A stretch of DNA of 15,970 bases, from the NCBI GenBank assembly GCA_003447535.1, contig DLYY01000109.1, positions 1-15,970 of the forward strand. Direction: 5' to 3'. Origin of the DNA: Bacteroidota bacterium (GTDB lineage: Bacteria; Bacteroidota; Bacteroidia; Chitinophagales; UBA8649). Made by a program: the position numbers and the translations under genes. Of this stretch, positions 1-8,206 are shown piece after piece. Numbering within the stretch: the stretch's first letter is position 1; every line of letters begins with the position of its first letter. Below the pieces are notes generated by a model that saw nothing but the letters and a program-made list of their open reading frames with translations, was not told the DNA's origin and ran no database searches.

Positions 1-29
1 AAAGGACCTGACGTCAGGTCCTTTTTTTT
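1..29 (+). terminator. Strong intrinsic terminator
   Basis: A perfect inverted repeat has arms at 1-10 and 15-24 (AAAGGACCTG and CAGGTCCTTT) around a 4-nt ACGT loop. Eight T residues follow at 22-29. On the plus strand this is a textbook Rho-independent terminator for a gene left of the window. It also lies 10 bases beyond the pruA stop codon. On the minus strand the stem is followed by at least TTT, so it may serve both converging transcripts. The window edge hides how long the opposite T tract is. Confidence 0.88.
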
Positions 30-38
30 GCTTAATAC

Positions 39-1664
39 TCAATCCTTTGACAGAAAAGGATACCGATAATCTTTTGGTGATACAGCAACTTCTTTAATCG
101 TCCTTATGGATACCCAGCGCATCAAATTCCACTTGGATCCAGCCTTATCGTTGGTACCAGAGGCTCTTCCACCACCAAATGGTTGCTGTCCTACAACAGC
201 TCCCGATGGTTTATCATTGACATAAAAGTTTCCAGCAGCATTTTCCAAGCGGCCTGTCATGTATTCAATGTCAGCGCGATCTCGAGCGAAAATTGCACCC
301 GTAAGCGCATACTCACAGTCGTCGACCAAATCAAAGACAGCTTCAAAGTCTTGGTCTTCGTATACATAGATGGTAAGAACCGGCCCAAAAATTTCTTCAA
401 CCATGGTTCGGTACTTAGGGTCTTGGGATACCAGTATGGTGGGTTCTACAAAGTAGCCTTTTGATTTATCACATTCTCCGCCGATAAGAACGTCAATGTT
501 GTCCTTTTTTGCTTGATCAATGTATCCTTTGATTTTATCAAATGAGCGCTCATCAATTACTGCGTTGATGAAATTGCTAAAGTCGTCGGTTGGTCCCATT
601 TTCATGGTCTTTACGGTATCGACGAGCAAGGCTTTGAGCTGAGGCCAAATCGATCGAGGAATATAGGCTCTTGATGCGGCAGAACACTTCTGTCCTTGAT
701 ATTCAAATGCTCCACGGCATAGGGCTATATTCAGTCCTTCGACATCACAATCAGGATGAGCAAATACGAAGTCTTTCCCTCCAGTTTCCCCTACAATTCT
801 TGGGTAGCTTCTATAATTAGCAATGTTTTCTCCGATGGTCTTCCACATATACTGGAATGTTTTGGTGGATCCTGTAAAGTGAACGCCTCCCAAATCATGG
901 TGCGTTAAGGCAACCTCACCTGCCTCAGGTCCATCGCAGTACACAAGATTAATTACGCCATCAGGCAGACCAGCCTCTCGAAGGATTTGCATGGTCATCC
1001 ACGCTGAATAAACTTGGGTGTCACTTGGCTTCCATACGACCGTATTTCCCATCATGGCAGCTGAAGCGGGAAGGTTTGCTGCAATCGCTGTAAAGTTGAA
1101 CGGTGTAACGGCAAAGACAAAACCTTCTAATGGACGATAATCTACTCGATTCCAGACTCCCGGAACAGATTCAGGCTGTTCGGCATAAATCTCTGTGATA
1201 TATTGAGCATTATACCGAAAGAAGTCTGCAAGCTCAGCTACAGCTTCAATTTCAGCCTGATACACGTTTTTTGATTGGCAGAGCATAGTCGCTGCATTCA
1301 TGGCGTATCGATGCGGACCGGTCACCAAATCGGCTGCCTTCAAGAAGATGGCAACTCGGTCTTGCCAAGGCATAGCCGCCCAAGCATTACGAGCGCGCAT
1401 GGCGGCATCGATGGCATCGGAAACGTGGTGCGCATTACCCATATGAAAATGGCCTAACAAATGGCTCGTTTCTGCTGGAGGATGGATCGATATCAGATTA
1501 TCGGTGCGAATTTCTTGACCATCAATCATCATAGGGATGTCCATGGTTTGGCCTTTAAGGTGAACGAGTGCTTCTCTTAGTTTTGATCGATCTGCAGTGC
1601 CTGGAGCGTAGCTTCGAATTTCTTCGTTATAAGCAACAGGTACTTCGTGGTGAGCGTTAGACAT
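39..1664 (-). CDS. pruA: L-glutamate gamma-semialdehyde (1-pyrroline-5-carboxylate) dehydrogenase
   Basis: This cytosolic enzyme performs the second step of proline breakdown: it oxidises glutamate gamma-semialdehyde (from P5C) to glutamate with NAD+. The 541-residue protein has the aldehyde dehydrogenase fold throughout. Visible features are the substrate/cofactor segment with FAVTPFNFTA near 183-192, the NAD-site FTGSTKTF near 263-270, the general base Glu293 in VGETGG and the catalytic Cys327 in YQGQKCSA. The length and the QPFGGGRASGTNDKAG segment near the C-terminus fit the stand-alone P5CDH type (like human ALDH4A1), not a bifunctional PutA. No proline dehydrogenase gene is in the window, so the pathway is split. 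The ATG at 1664 is supported by a promoter-like element 15 bases upstream. There is no Shine-Dalgarno sequence. The gene is divergent from ftsK and ends beside a strong terminator. Confidence 0.96.
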   Translation of the reverse strand: MSNAHHEVPVAYNEEIRSYAPGTADRSKLREALVHLKGQTMDIPMMIDGQEIRTDNLISIHPPAETSHLLGHFHMGNAHHVSDAIDAAMRARNAWAAMPWQDRVAIFLKAADLVTGPHRYAMNAATMLCQSKNVYQAEIEAVAELADFFRYNAQYITEIYAEQPESVPGVWNRVDYRPLEGFVFAVTPFNFTAIAANLPASAAMMGNTVVWKPSDTQVYSAWMTMQILREAGLPDGVINLVYCDGPEAGEVALTHHDLGGVHFTGSTKTFQYMWKTIGENIANYRSYPRIVGETGGKDFVFAHPDCDVEGLNIALCRGAFEYQGQKCSAASRAYIPRSIWPQLKALLVDTVKTMKMGPTDDFSNFINAVIDERSFDKIKGYIDQAKKDNIDVLIGGECDKSKGYFVEPTILVSQDPKYRTMVEEIFGPVLTIYVYEDQDFEAVFDLVDDCEYALTGAIFARDRADIEYMTGRLENAAGNFYVNDKPSGAVVGQQPFGGGRASGTNDKAGSKWNLMRWVSIRTIKEVAVSPKDYRYPFLSKD

Positions 1665-1679
1665 AATAAATATTTAGCC

Positions 1680-1711
1680 TAAAATTAACTCTATCGTAAA
1701 GCACTGCCAAA
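1680..1711 (-). promoter_or_regulatory. Predicted pruA promoter
   Basis: Read on the minus strand, TTTG (complement of 1708-1711) is followed by 20 bases and then TAATTTTA (complement of 1680-1687). This matches the Bacteroidota primary sigma consensus TTTG / TAnnTTTG with one mismatch. Fifteen bases separate the -7 element from the pruA ATG, so the leader should be only about 8 nt. The same element-to-ATG spacing recurs at lpdA, prs and metK, which supports the call. No experimental start is known. Confidence 0.55.
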
Positions 1712-1794
1712 CCCAAAAGATAGTGGAATGATGATTTCTGTGTGGATTACCGCTATGTTTCCATGACATTTCATGCATTATGCACGGTAAGGTG

Positions 1795-1828
1795 TTGGAA
1801 AGAAGCATGTGAAAAGTGTAGTACTTCG
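1795..1828 (+). promoter_or_regulatory. Weak candidate ftsK promoter
   Basis: TTG at 1795-1797 lies 23 bases before GTACTTCG (1821-1828), a poor match to TAnnTTTG. Its distance to the ftsK ATG (17 bases) resembles that at the better promoters in this window. Nothing else in the 181-bp pruA-ftsK gap matches better on the plus strand. The placement is inferred mainly from spacing. Confidence 0.28.
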
Positions 1829-1845
1829 GCGAAATTTAACTCAGT

Positions 1846-4302
1846 ATGGCCAAAAGGAAAAAACAAAAGAAAAAGTCAGGCAAAAGAGGGGCATGGATGA
1901 AAACCTGGTTTTCACCTGAACAACGTACCTCCTATCGTCAGGGGTTAGGTATTATTATGCTTATCCTTTCTATTTTTTTATTGTTGTCTTTTGGGTCTTC
2001 AATCCATCAATTTGCTAATGATCATTCCATTGTTACGTCATCTAATCCAGACTTTTCGGAGGTAGAAAACTTAATGGGAGGCATTGGGGCCAAGCTGAGC
2101 TATTACTTTATTGAAATGCGTTTTGGTATTGGTGGGGCCTTTGCCTTTGCATTGGCTATGGGTTTTGTGGGATTAAATTTTGTTCGTGATTCAATTGTTG
2201 TATCCTATGTCAAGATTTTCAAAGAGCTTCTGTTTTTTATGACGTTTTCGATGGTGACGTCTGGGGTTTTTCGTGGCCACCTTATGGAGGTTTCCTACCC
2301 GATTGATGGACGAATAAGTGCCTCGCTTTTTGGTGAATCTGGGTTAATTACTTATCTGATAGGCTATGGCGGAGTTATTGGTCTTTCTGTTATCATTGCG
2401 CTTGCGTATGTAGCTCATTGTTTAGGATTGAATGTCATTAAGCTTATCGATGGCTTTTTTAGTTTTCGATGGCTACCGTCTCTCAAAAAGAAGGAGCAAG
2501 AGGATGAAGAGGAAATAACTTACGCCGAAACGGCTTTCGAAAGAGATGGCATCGATCTTTCAGGAGAGGAGCAAGCGGTCGATGAATCGTCTAAGGAAAC
2601 GGTTGATTTAAAGGATGACTTGACCATCGCAGTCGGTGGGAATATTCAGGATGATCTGAAGCCCGTAAAGACTGAGAAAAAATCAGATGCCAAAGAAGTA
2701 GAGGACAATACTTCTTTTGAGATCGTTCAAAAGGAAAATGAAGAGGTAAAGACTTCTTCACCCACTCCTGCTGCCAAAAAGCCATCAGGCGATGAGTACG
2801 ATCCGCGGAAAGACTTGTCAAAGTATTCCTTCCCTACAATCGATTTGTTAGCTGATCATGGCTCAGGAGATGTCCGTGTTGACGAGGGCGAACTCGTAAA
2901 GAAAAAAGAGCAAATCGTAGAGACCCTCAGGGACTACAAAATCGAAATCGAATCCATTAGAGCTACAGTTGGTCCGACGGTTACGTTATATGAGATTGTC
3001 CCGGCAAAAGGAGTACGTATCTCAAAAATCAAGAATCTAGAAGATGATATTGCCTTGAGTTTAGCGGCACTAGGCATCCGAATTATTGCACCGATTCCAG
3101 GCAAAGGGACGATTGGAATCGAAGTGCCTAATGCTCACAAAGAAGTGGTATCCATGCGTTCGGTGGTGGGCTCAGAACTGTTTAAGTATTCAAAGGCAGC
3201 ACTTCCTGTTGGATTAGGGAAAAATATTGCTGGAGAATATGTAGTAGCCGATTTAGCCAAGATGCCGCACTTGCTCATGGCAGGGGCTACAGGGCAAGGT
3301 AAGTCTGTGGGCATCAATGCGTTGATTGTATCCTTACTGTACAAGCTTCACCCTTCTGAGCTTAAATTTGTCTTAGTCGATCCTAAAAAGGTTGAGCTTT
3401 CGCTGTTTAACTCGATTAAACACCATTATCTAGCCGTTTTGCCTGGAGAGGAGGAGGCGATTATTACCGATGTTAAAAAAGTAGTAAGCACCGTCAATGC
3501 CCTCTGTTTGGAAATGGATAATCGCTACGACTTACTCAAAAAAGGAAGAGCGCGAAATATTAAAGAATATAATGCGAAATTTAAAAAGCGCCAGTTAAAC
3601 CCCGAAAATGGTCATAGATTTCTTCCATACATTGTACTCGTTATTGATGAGTTTGCTGACTTAATCATGACAGCGGGTAAGGAAGTAGAAACACCTATAG
3701 CGAGGTTAGCACAATTAGCTCGTGCCATTGGGATCCATCTCATTTTAGCTACGCAGCGTCCGTCGGTAAACATTATAACGGGCATTATCAAAGCAAACTT
3801 CCCTGCTAGGGTCTCCTTTAAGGTTACTTCAAAAGTTGATTCTCGAACCATATTAGATGCCGGAGGAGCTGATCAACTCATTGGTCGTGGTGACTTGCTT
3901 TTCTCAATGGGAAGTGAAATGGTGCGAATACAGTGTGCTTTTGTGGATACACCTGAGGTTGATGAGATTTGTCGATTTATCGGAGACCAGCAAGGATATG
4001 GTGAGATCTACCAATTGCCGGAGTTTAAAGATAAAAACGAGGGAGGGGATAAGGGAAGTCTATCTTCTGACGACATGGACCCATTGTTTGAAGAGGCTGC
4101 AAGAATTGTCGTTGGCAATCAAAGTGGCTCAACGTCCATGATACAACGTAGATTGAAGTTAGGGTATAATCGGGCTGGCCGAATCATGGATCAATTGGAG
4201 GAGTTGGGTATTGTCGGCCCTAATATGGGTAGTAAACCAAGAGAAGTTATGTATTCAAGTGAACAAGAGTTGGAACAATATTTGTTACATCGGAAACAAT
4301 AG
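1846..4302 (+). CDS. ftsK: DNA translocase FtsK
   Basis: FtsK is a septum-anchored, ATP-driven hexameric pump that moves chromosome ends apart and activates XerCD recombination at dif. The 818-residue protein starts with a very basic tail (KRKKQKKK). About four membrane segments follow (roughly 34-51, 93-112, 123-142 and 168-190), then a charged, low-complexity linker (about 212-325). The motor has Walker A GATGQGKS at 480-487, Walker B VLVIDE ending at Asp601-Glu602, and the ATQRPS segment near 635-640. The C-terminal winged-helix gamma domain (about 742-818, with RRLKLGYNRAGR) is the part that reads polar DNA guide sequences in known FtsKs. The length fits Bacteroidota FtsK, which has a short linker compared with E. 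coli. The downstream lolA-like gene starts 5 bp after the stop, so the two are almost certainly co-transcribed. There is no Shine-Dalgarno sequence. Confidence 0.97.
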   Translation: MAKRKKQKKKSGKRGAWMKTWFSPEQRTSYRQGLGIIMLILSIFLLLSFGSSIHQFANDHSIVTSSNPDFSEVENLMGGIGAKLSYYFIEMRFGIGGAFAFALAMGFVGLNFVRDSIVVSYVKIFKELLFFMTFSMVTSGVFRGHLMEVSYPIDGRISASLFGESGLITYLIGYGGVIGLSVIIALAYVAHCLGLNVIKLIDGFFSFRWLPSLKKKEQEDEEEITYAETAFERDGIDLSGEEQAVDESSKETVDLKDDLTIAVGGNIQDDLKPVKTEKKSDAKEVEDNTSFEIVQKENEEVKTSSPTPAAKKPSGDEYDPRKDLSKYSFPTIDLLADHGSGDVRVDEGELVKKKEQIVETLRDYKIEIESIRATVGPTVTLYEIVPAKGVRISKIKNLEDDIALSLAALGIRIIAPIPGKGTIGIEVPNAHKEVVSMRSVVGSELFKYSKAALPVGLGKNIAGEYVVADLAKMPHLLMAGATGQGKSVGINALIVSLLYKLHPSELKFVLVDPKKVELSLFNSIKHHYLAVLPGEEEAIITDVKKVVSTVNALCLEMDNRYDLLKKGRARNIKEYNAKFKKRQLNPENGHRFLPYIVLVIDEFADLIMTAGKEVETPIARLAQLARAIGIHLILATQRPSVNIITGIIKANFPARVSFKVTSKVDSRTILDAGGADQLIGRGDLLFSMGSEMVRIQCAFVDTPEVDEICRFIGDQQGYGEIYQLPEFKDKNEGGDKGSLSSDDMDPLFEEAARIVVGNQSGSTSMIQRRLKLGYNRAGRIMDQLEELGIVGPNMGSKPREVMYSSEQELEQYLLHRKQ

Positions 4303-4307
4303 ACAGT

Positions 4308-4949
4308 ATGCGATATCTTTTTCTATTTTTTTTAGCCCTTACAGCAACGTCCTTGCAAGGACAAGTTTCTAATTCAACCTTTACAGAGAGCGAGGCTTTA
4401 TTGGAAAAAGTAATGGACAAGTATGGGGATTTAGATAAGCTCAGTGTTATCCTTCAATGGACAATGGATATTCCGGGCAACGGAAAAGTTCAAGATGTTA
4501 TTGAAGCAAGTCGCAATGGCTCGGCTTTTCAATTTGAAAACAAGGATATGCATGTTACTTCAGATGGTGTGAAAGTTTGGACCTACATGAAGGATTTTAA
4601 TGAAGCCCAGATTATGTGGTACAAGGATATGGATCCTGCCATGAACCCGATGGAACTTTTTAATGTGTATCAGGATAAATCCTATGAGATTATCTCATCG
4701 TCTGCGTCGGGGGATATTCAGACTATAGTCTTAAAGCCCCGAACCGTGAACCCTGACATAGAAAAAGTTACCTTGGAAATTTCAACGAAACGTCTAGAAT
4801 TAGTCGCGACCACTATGGTGCTTACCGATGGATTAAAAAACAAATTCACCTTTGACCGTTTTGAGCTAAATCAAGCGCCGTCGATGGATGCTTATCGTTT
4901 CACGAAGTCAAGCTATCCTGGTGTGACCATTGTGGATCTCACAAAATAG
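4308..4949 (+). CDS. lolA: LolA-like outer-membrane lipoprotein carrier protein
   Basis: LolA shuttles lipoproteins through the periplasm from the LolCDE transporter to the outer membrane. The 213-residue product begins with a classic Sec signal peptide: Arg2, a hydrophobic core LFLFFLALTATS, and a likely cleavage after Gly18 in LQGQ. The mature part looks like the LolA beta-sheet fold: an N-terminal helix (EALLEKVMDKYGDL), a strand with GVKVWTYM near 88-95, a helix with NPMELFNVY, and late strands ending in FTFDRFELN. The length is close to E. coli LolA (about 200). It follows ftsK after 5 bp, an arrangement I know from other Bacteroidota, which helps the assignment because LolA sequences diverge strongly. 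No LolB gene is visible. A general LolA-fold (DUF-type) periplasmic protein is the alternative. Confidence 0.82.
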   Translation: MRYLFLFFLALTATSLQGQVSNSTFTESEALLEKVMDKYGDLDKLSVILQWTMDIPGNGKVQDVIEASRNGSAFQFENKDMHVTSDGVKVWTYMKDFNEAQIMWYKDMDPAMNPMELFNVYQDKSYEIISSSASGDIQTIVLKPRTVNPDIEKVTLEISTKRLELVATTMVLTDGLKNKFTFDRFELNQAPSMDAYRFTKSSYPGVTIVDLTK

Positions 4950-5005
4950 CATTGCCTTTGCGCCAGATCTTACACTTTGCTTAACAAGATTATTTTTTGA
5001 TGTTT

Positions 5006-5041
5006 GGCAAGGACACTTCATCCCATGAAGCCTTGTCTTTT
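5006..5041 (+). terminator. Probable terminator of the ftsK-lolA unit
   Basis: A bulged hairpin is readable. GGCAAGG (5006-5012) pairs with CCTTGTC (5031-5037) with one G-U pair. A 3-nt bulge ACA follows, and CTTCAT (5016-5021) pairs with ATGAAG (5025-5030) around a CCC loop. It is followed by TTTT at 5038-5041. The stem totals 13 pairs. The short T tract makes it weaker than the terminator at 1-29. Its 3' arm overlaps the predicted -33 element of lpdA. Confidence 0.6.
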
Positions 5042-5064
5042 GGTTAGTAAGAATTGTATTTTTG
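5033..5064 (+). promoter_or_regulatory. Predicted lpdA promoter
   Basis: TATTTTTG at 5057-5064 matches TAnnTTTG fully. TTG at 5033-5035 lies 21 bases upstream, within the known Bacteroidota spacing. A second TTTG at 5039-5042 is too close (14 bases). The lpdA ATG begins 15 bases after the -7 element, which predicts a leader of about 8 nt. Confidence 0.65.
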
Positions 5065-5079
5065 TCTAAAATTTAACCA

Positions 5080-6477
5080 ATGAAACAATATGATATTCTC
5101 GTGATTGGTGCTGGCCCTGGTGGCTATGTCGCAGCTATACGTGCCTCTCAGCTCGGGTTTAAAGTAGGTGTTGTTGAGCGTGAAGAGCTAGGAGGTATCT
5201 GTTTAAACTGGGGTTGTATTCCGACCAAAGCGCTGTTAAAAAGCGCGCAAGTATTTGAATACATAAGTCATAGCGAAGACTACGGAATCAAAACAAAAGG
5301 CGCTGAAGTTGAATTTGATGCTATAATTAAGCGCAGTCGCGATGTGGCTGGGGGTATGAGTAAAGGCGTTCAGTTTTTATTCAAAAAGAACAAAATTGAT
5401 GCCATCATGGGATCTGCGCACATCAAATCGAATCGCATTGTCGAGGTGAAAGATGCTAATGGCAAGGTACATACCTACACAGCAAAGCATGTTATCCTTG
5501 CAACGGGTGCGCGCTCACGACAGCTACCGGGAATTGAGCAAGATGGAAAGCATATTGTCGGCTATCGTGAAGCAATGACGCTTAAAACACAGCCAAAGTC
5601 AATGGTAGTGGTAGGTAGTGGTGCTATTGGAGTTGAGTTTGCTTACCTCTATGCTGCTATTGGAACTGAGGTAACCATCGTGGAATATCAAGACCGTATC
5701 CTTCCTCGCGAGGATAAGGATGTCTCCAAAGAGATGGCCAAAATATTCAAAAAGAAAGGCATCAAATTGATCACAGAATCCCAAGTACTTGGTGTAAAGA
5801 CATCTAAAGGAGGATGTTCTGTAGAGGTTAAGGACTTGAAAAAAGGAAGCACCTCTACTCTAAAAGCCGACATCGTTTTATCAGCGGTAGGCGTTACGCC
5901 AAACACCGATAATCTTGGTTTGGAGGAAGCAGGAATCAAAGTGGAGCGAGGTATCGTTCAGGTTGACGATTATTATCAAACCTCAGCTCAAGGGGTCTAT
6001 GCTATTGGAGATATTGTAAAGGGTCCTGCTCTAGCGCACGTAGCTAGTGCAGAAGGAATCCTCTGCGTAGAAAAGATAGCAGGCCATGATGTTGAGCCGC
6101 TTGACTACGGCAATCTTCCAAATTGTACTTACAGTGTGCCAGAAGTAGCTTCTGTAGGTATGACTGAAGAAGAGGCGAAAGAGGCTGGCTATGATCTCAA
6201 GATTGGCAAGTTCCCATTCTCGGCTTCTGGTAAAGCTAGTGCAGCAGGCGCCAAGGAGGGCTTTGTGAAAGTGATTTTTGATGCTAAATATGGGGAATGG
6301 TTAGGCGCACACTTTATTGGAGCAAATGTAACCGAGATGATTGCAGAGGTAGTTGTTGCTCGAAAATTGGAAACAACTGGTCATGAAATTATCAAAGCAG
6401 TACACCCTCATCCAACAATGAGTGAAGCGGTCATGGAAGCCGCTGCTGCTGCCTACGATGAGGTGATACACCTTTAA
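5080..6477 (+). CDS. lpdA: Dihydrolipoamide dehydrogenase (E3)
   Basis: E3 is the FAD flavoprotein that reoxidises dihydrolipoamide to lipoamide with NAD+ in the pyruvate and 2-oxoglutarate dehydrogenase complexes and the glycine cleavage system. The 465-residue protein has the FAD-binding GAGPGG at 10-15, and the redox disulphide Cys41/Cys46 in GGICLNWGCIPTK. It also has the NAD-binding GSGAIGVEF at 179-187, the second FAD motif YAIGD at 307-311, and the catalytic His444-Glu449 pair in HPHPTMSEA. All hallmark residues are present and the length is normal. No E1 or E2 gene or lipoate protein is adjacent, so it probably serves several complexes encoded elsewhere. It has its own predicted promoter and no Shine-Dalgarno sequence. 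Other pyridine-nucleotide disulphide oxidoreductases (mercuric or glutathione reductase) are excluded by the CLNWGC spacing and HPHPTMSE. Confidence 0.96.
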   Translation: MKQYDILVIGAGPGGYVAAIRASQLGFKVGVVEREELGGICLNWGCIPTKALLKSAQVFEYISHSEDYGIKTKGAEVEFDAIIKRSRDVAGGMSKGVQFLFKKNKIDAIMGSAHIKSNRIVEVKDANGKVHTYTAKHVILATGARSRQLPGIEQDGKHIVGYREAMTLKTQPKSMVVVGSGAIGVEFAYLYAAIGTEVTIVEYQDRILPREDKDVSKEMAKIFKKKGIKLITESQVLGVKTSKGGCSVEVKDLKKGSTSTLKADIVLSAVGVTPNTDNLGLEEAGIKVERGIVQVDDYYQTSAQGVYAIGDIVKGPALAHVASAEGILCVEKIAGHDVEPLDYGNLPNCTYSVPEVASVGMTEEEAKEAGYDLKIGKFPFSASGKASAAGAKEGFVKVIFDAKYGEWLGAHFIGANVTEMIAEVVVARKLETTGHEIIKAVHPHPTMSEAVMEAAAAAYDEVIHL

Positions 6478-6497
6478 TCGATTTTTGGCCTTTAGGG

Positions 6498-6530
6498 TTG
6501 CGCATTCTTGAAATAGTTTGCGTACATTTG
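6498..6530 (+). promoter_or_regulatory. Predicted promoter of the prs-rplY-pth unit
   Basis: TACATTTG at 6523-6530 matches TAnnTTTG fully. TTG at 6498-6500 lies 22 bases upstream. The prs ATG begins 16 bases after the -7 element. This fills most of the 69-bp lpdA-prs gap, and I see no terminator hairpin there, so some read-through from lpdA is possible. Confidence 0.62.
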
Positions 6531-6546
6531 CCCTCCCTAAGTAAGC

Positions 6547-7542
6547 ATGGCAAACTCACCAGTACATATTTTGTATGGAGAAAACTCCGAAGTAATAGCG
6601 AAGTCTATTGCAGAGAGCTACAGCACTCTTTCGCATGAAGGGCGGCAATCACTAACTCCAGATGAAGTGCTAGCTGACTTTGAAGTTCAGCACTTTAGCG
6701 ATGGAGAGTTCAAGCCAATCATTCATGATTCGGTACGTGGGTCATATTGTTTCGTTATTCAATCTACTAATCCTCCTTCTGACAATTTGATGGAGATGTT
6801 AATGATGATTGATGCGTGTAGACGTGCCTCTGCTCAATACATAACAGCAGTTATTCCTTACTATGGATTTGCGCGCCAGGATCGTAAAGATCGTCCAAGA
6901 GTTTCAATTGGTGCGAAGCTTGTGGCTAACCTGCTTACTGCGGCAGGAGCTGATCGCGTGATGACGCTCGATCTTCATGCCGGCCAGATTCAGGGATTTT
7001 TTGATATTCCAGTGGATCACCTTGAAGGTGCACCCATTTTTATACCCCACATTAAAAGTTTAGGGCTAGAAAACTTAATGTTTGCCTCTCCAGATGTGGG
7101 AAGCACTAAGAGAACTCGAAATTATAGTCAAGTTTTTAATACAGACTTTGTGATTTGCGATAAGCATCGCAGTGAAGCCAATCAGATTGGTGAGATGCGT
7201 CTTATTGGAAATGTGGAAGATAAAAACGTCATTTTGGTGGATGATATGATTGATACGGCAGGCACTATGTGCCGAGCGGCAGATCTTCTTATGGAAAGCG
7301 GTGCACGGAGCGTCCGAGCGATTTGCACTCACCCTGTGTTGAGTGGCCCAGCCTATGAGCGTATTAATGCAGCAGACTCGCTAACGGAAATGATTGTGAC
7401 CGATAGTATTCCACTGAAACAACAATCAAGTAAAATACGTGTGCTGTCTACCGCAGAGCTTTTTGCTACTGCGATCCGCAATGCACACGAACATCGATCG
7501 ATTAACTCGTTATTTATAAATCAATATAATAAAGAAGAATAA
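6547..7542 (+). CDS. prs: Ribose-phosphate pyrophosphokinase (PRPP synthase)
   Basis: The enzyme transfers pyrophosphate from ATP to ribose 5-phosphate, making PRPP for purine, pyrimidine, histidine, tryptophan and NAD synthesis. The 331-residue protein contains the ATP-binding flexible loop FARQDRKDRPRVS (108-120), His144 in LDLHAGQIQG, and SPDVGSTKR near 181-189. DKHR (205-208) holds what I take as the catalytic Lys and Arg of the family. The PRPP/ribose-phosphate loop is VDDMIDTAGT (231-240). It is slightly longer than the usual 310-320 residues, mainly through an N-terminal insert around residues 22-42. Its stop codon overlaps the rplY start (TAATG), suggesting translational coupling. pyrE, 4 kb downstream, uses its product. 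It belongs to the class I, phosphate-dependent type by sequence. Confidence 0.96.
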   Translation: MANSPVHILYGENSEVIAKSIAESYSTLSHEGRQSLTPDEVLADFEVQHFSDGEFKPIIHDSVRGSYCFVIQSTNPPSDNLMEMLMMIDACRRASAQYITAVIPYYGFARQDRKDRPRVSIGAKLVANLLTAAGADRVMTLDLHAGQIQGFFDIPVDHLEGAPIFIPHIKSLGLENLMFASPDVGSTKRTRNYSQVFNTDFVICDKHRSEANQIGEMRLIGNVEDKNVILVDDMIDTAGTMCRAADLLMESGARSVRAICTHPVLSGPAYERINAADSLTEMIVTDSIPLKQQSSKIRVLSTAELFATAIRNAHEHRSINSLFINQYNKEE

Positions 7543-8180
7543 TGAACACTTTAGAATTGACAAGCCAAGCTCGCGAAAAAGTAGGAGCAAGAAGTGCTGA
7601 ACTAGCTCGAAAAGAGGGGTTGATTCCCGCAGTAATTTATGGCGGTGATGGTATCCATCATATTACCGTAGATGCTGTAGAAGCGGGAAGAGCAATCTTT
7701 ACCGACAAATTCTATCAGGTAAATATTACCGTTGACGGGAAGTCAGTTCCTTGTATTGTCAAGGATCTTGATTTACATCCGGTAACGAGTAATATCATCC
7801 ATATTGATTATCAAGAGTTAGTACCTGGCAAGAAAGTTAAAATTGATGTACCTGTTCGCACCTATGGCACCGCTAAAGGAGTTTTGGCAGGGGGTAAGCT
7901 AGAAACCAGCTTACGGAAATTAACGGTAAAACTAGATGCTGGAAAACTCATCGATGAGGTTACTGTTAACATCGAAAACCTTGAAATGGGTAAGTCAGTG
8001 AAAGTTAAAGATATTGATGCCAATGCAGGTGTGGAAGTCATGAATTCTCCTGGAAATCCAATTGCCCAAGTTATTGTTCCACGATCTATGCGTTCTGAAG
8101 CATCTAAGTCAGGTGACTTGGAAGCTACGGTTGAATCAGAAGAAGCTTCTACTGAGGAAACACAGGAAGCGGAGGCTTAA
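7542..8180 (+). CDS. rplY: 50S ribosomal protein bL25 (CTC/TL5 form)
   Basis: bL25 binds 5S rRNA in the central protuberance of the large subunit. This 212-residue form has the N-terminal bL25 domain (about 1-90, with GLIPAVIYGG near 27-36 and an HPVTSNIIHIDY-like stretch near 78-89). It is followed by the C-terminal TL5/CTC beta domain (about 95-185), as in the long general-stress form, unlike the short 94-residue E. coli protein. The last 28 residues are a disordered-looking Glu/Ser/Thr-rich acidic tail, common in Bacteroidota. The start overlaps the prs stop by one base. The order prs-rplY-pth is conserved across many bacteria. The stop codon sits in the loop of a terminator-like hairpin. 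Confidence 0.95.
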   Translation: MNTLELTSQAREKVGARSAELARKEGLIPAVIYGGDGIHHITVDAVEAGRAIFTDKFYQVNITVDGKSVPCIVKDLDLHPVTSNIIHIDYQELVPGKKVKIDVPVRTYGTAKGVLAGGKLETSLRKLTVKLDAGKLIDEVTVNIENLEMGKSVKVKDIDANAGVEVMNSPGNPIAQVIVPRSMRSEASKSGDLEATVESEEASTEETQEAEA

Positions 8181-8193
8181 GCCTTTCTTTTTT
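8171..8193 (+). terminator. Terminator-like hairpin at the rplY stop codon
   Basis: AGGCTTAAGCCT (8173-8184) is a perfect 12-base palindrome. Folded, GGAGGC (8171-8176) pairs with GCCTTT (8181-8186), using two G-U pairs, around a UUAA loop. A C and six T residues (8188-8193) follow. The rplY stop codon TAA lies at 8178-8180 within the loop and first downstream base. The stem is short, so partial termination is more likely than a full stop. pth has no room for a well-placed promoter in the 26-bp gap and probably depends on read-through. Confidence 0.42.
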
Positions 8194-8206
8194 ATCTTGG
8201 CAGTGT

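Noticed and set aside
183..464. Plus-strand 93-codon open frame antisense to pruA
   Set aside because: It lies wholly inside the well-supported pruA gene in another frame. The translated sequence has no recognisable motif and no promoter-like element upstream.
6531..6540. CCCTCCCTAA just before prs as a regulatory anti-Shine-Dalgarno-like element
   Set aside because: It falls where the transcript is expected to start, and no complementary GGAGG occurs nearby.
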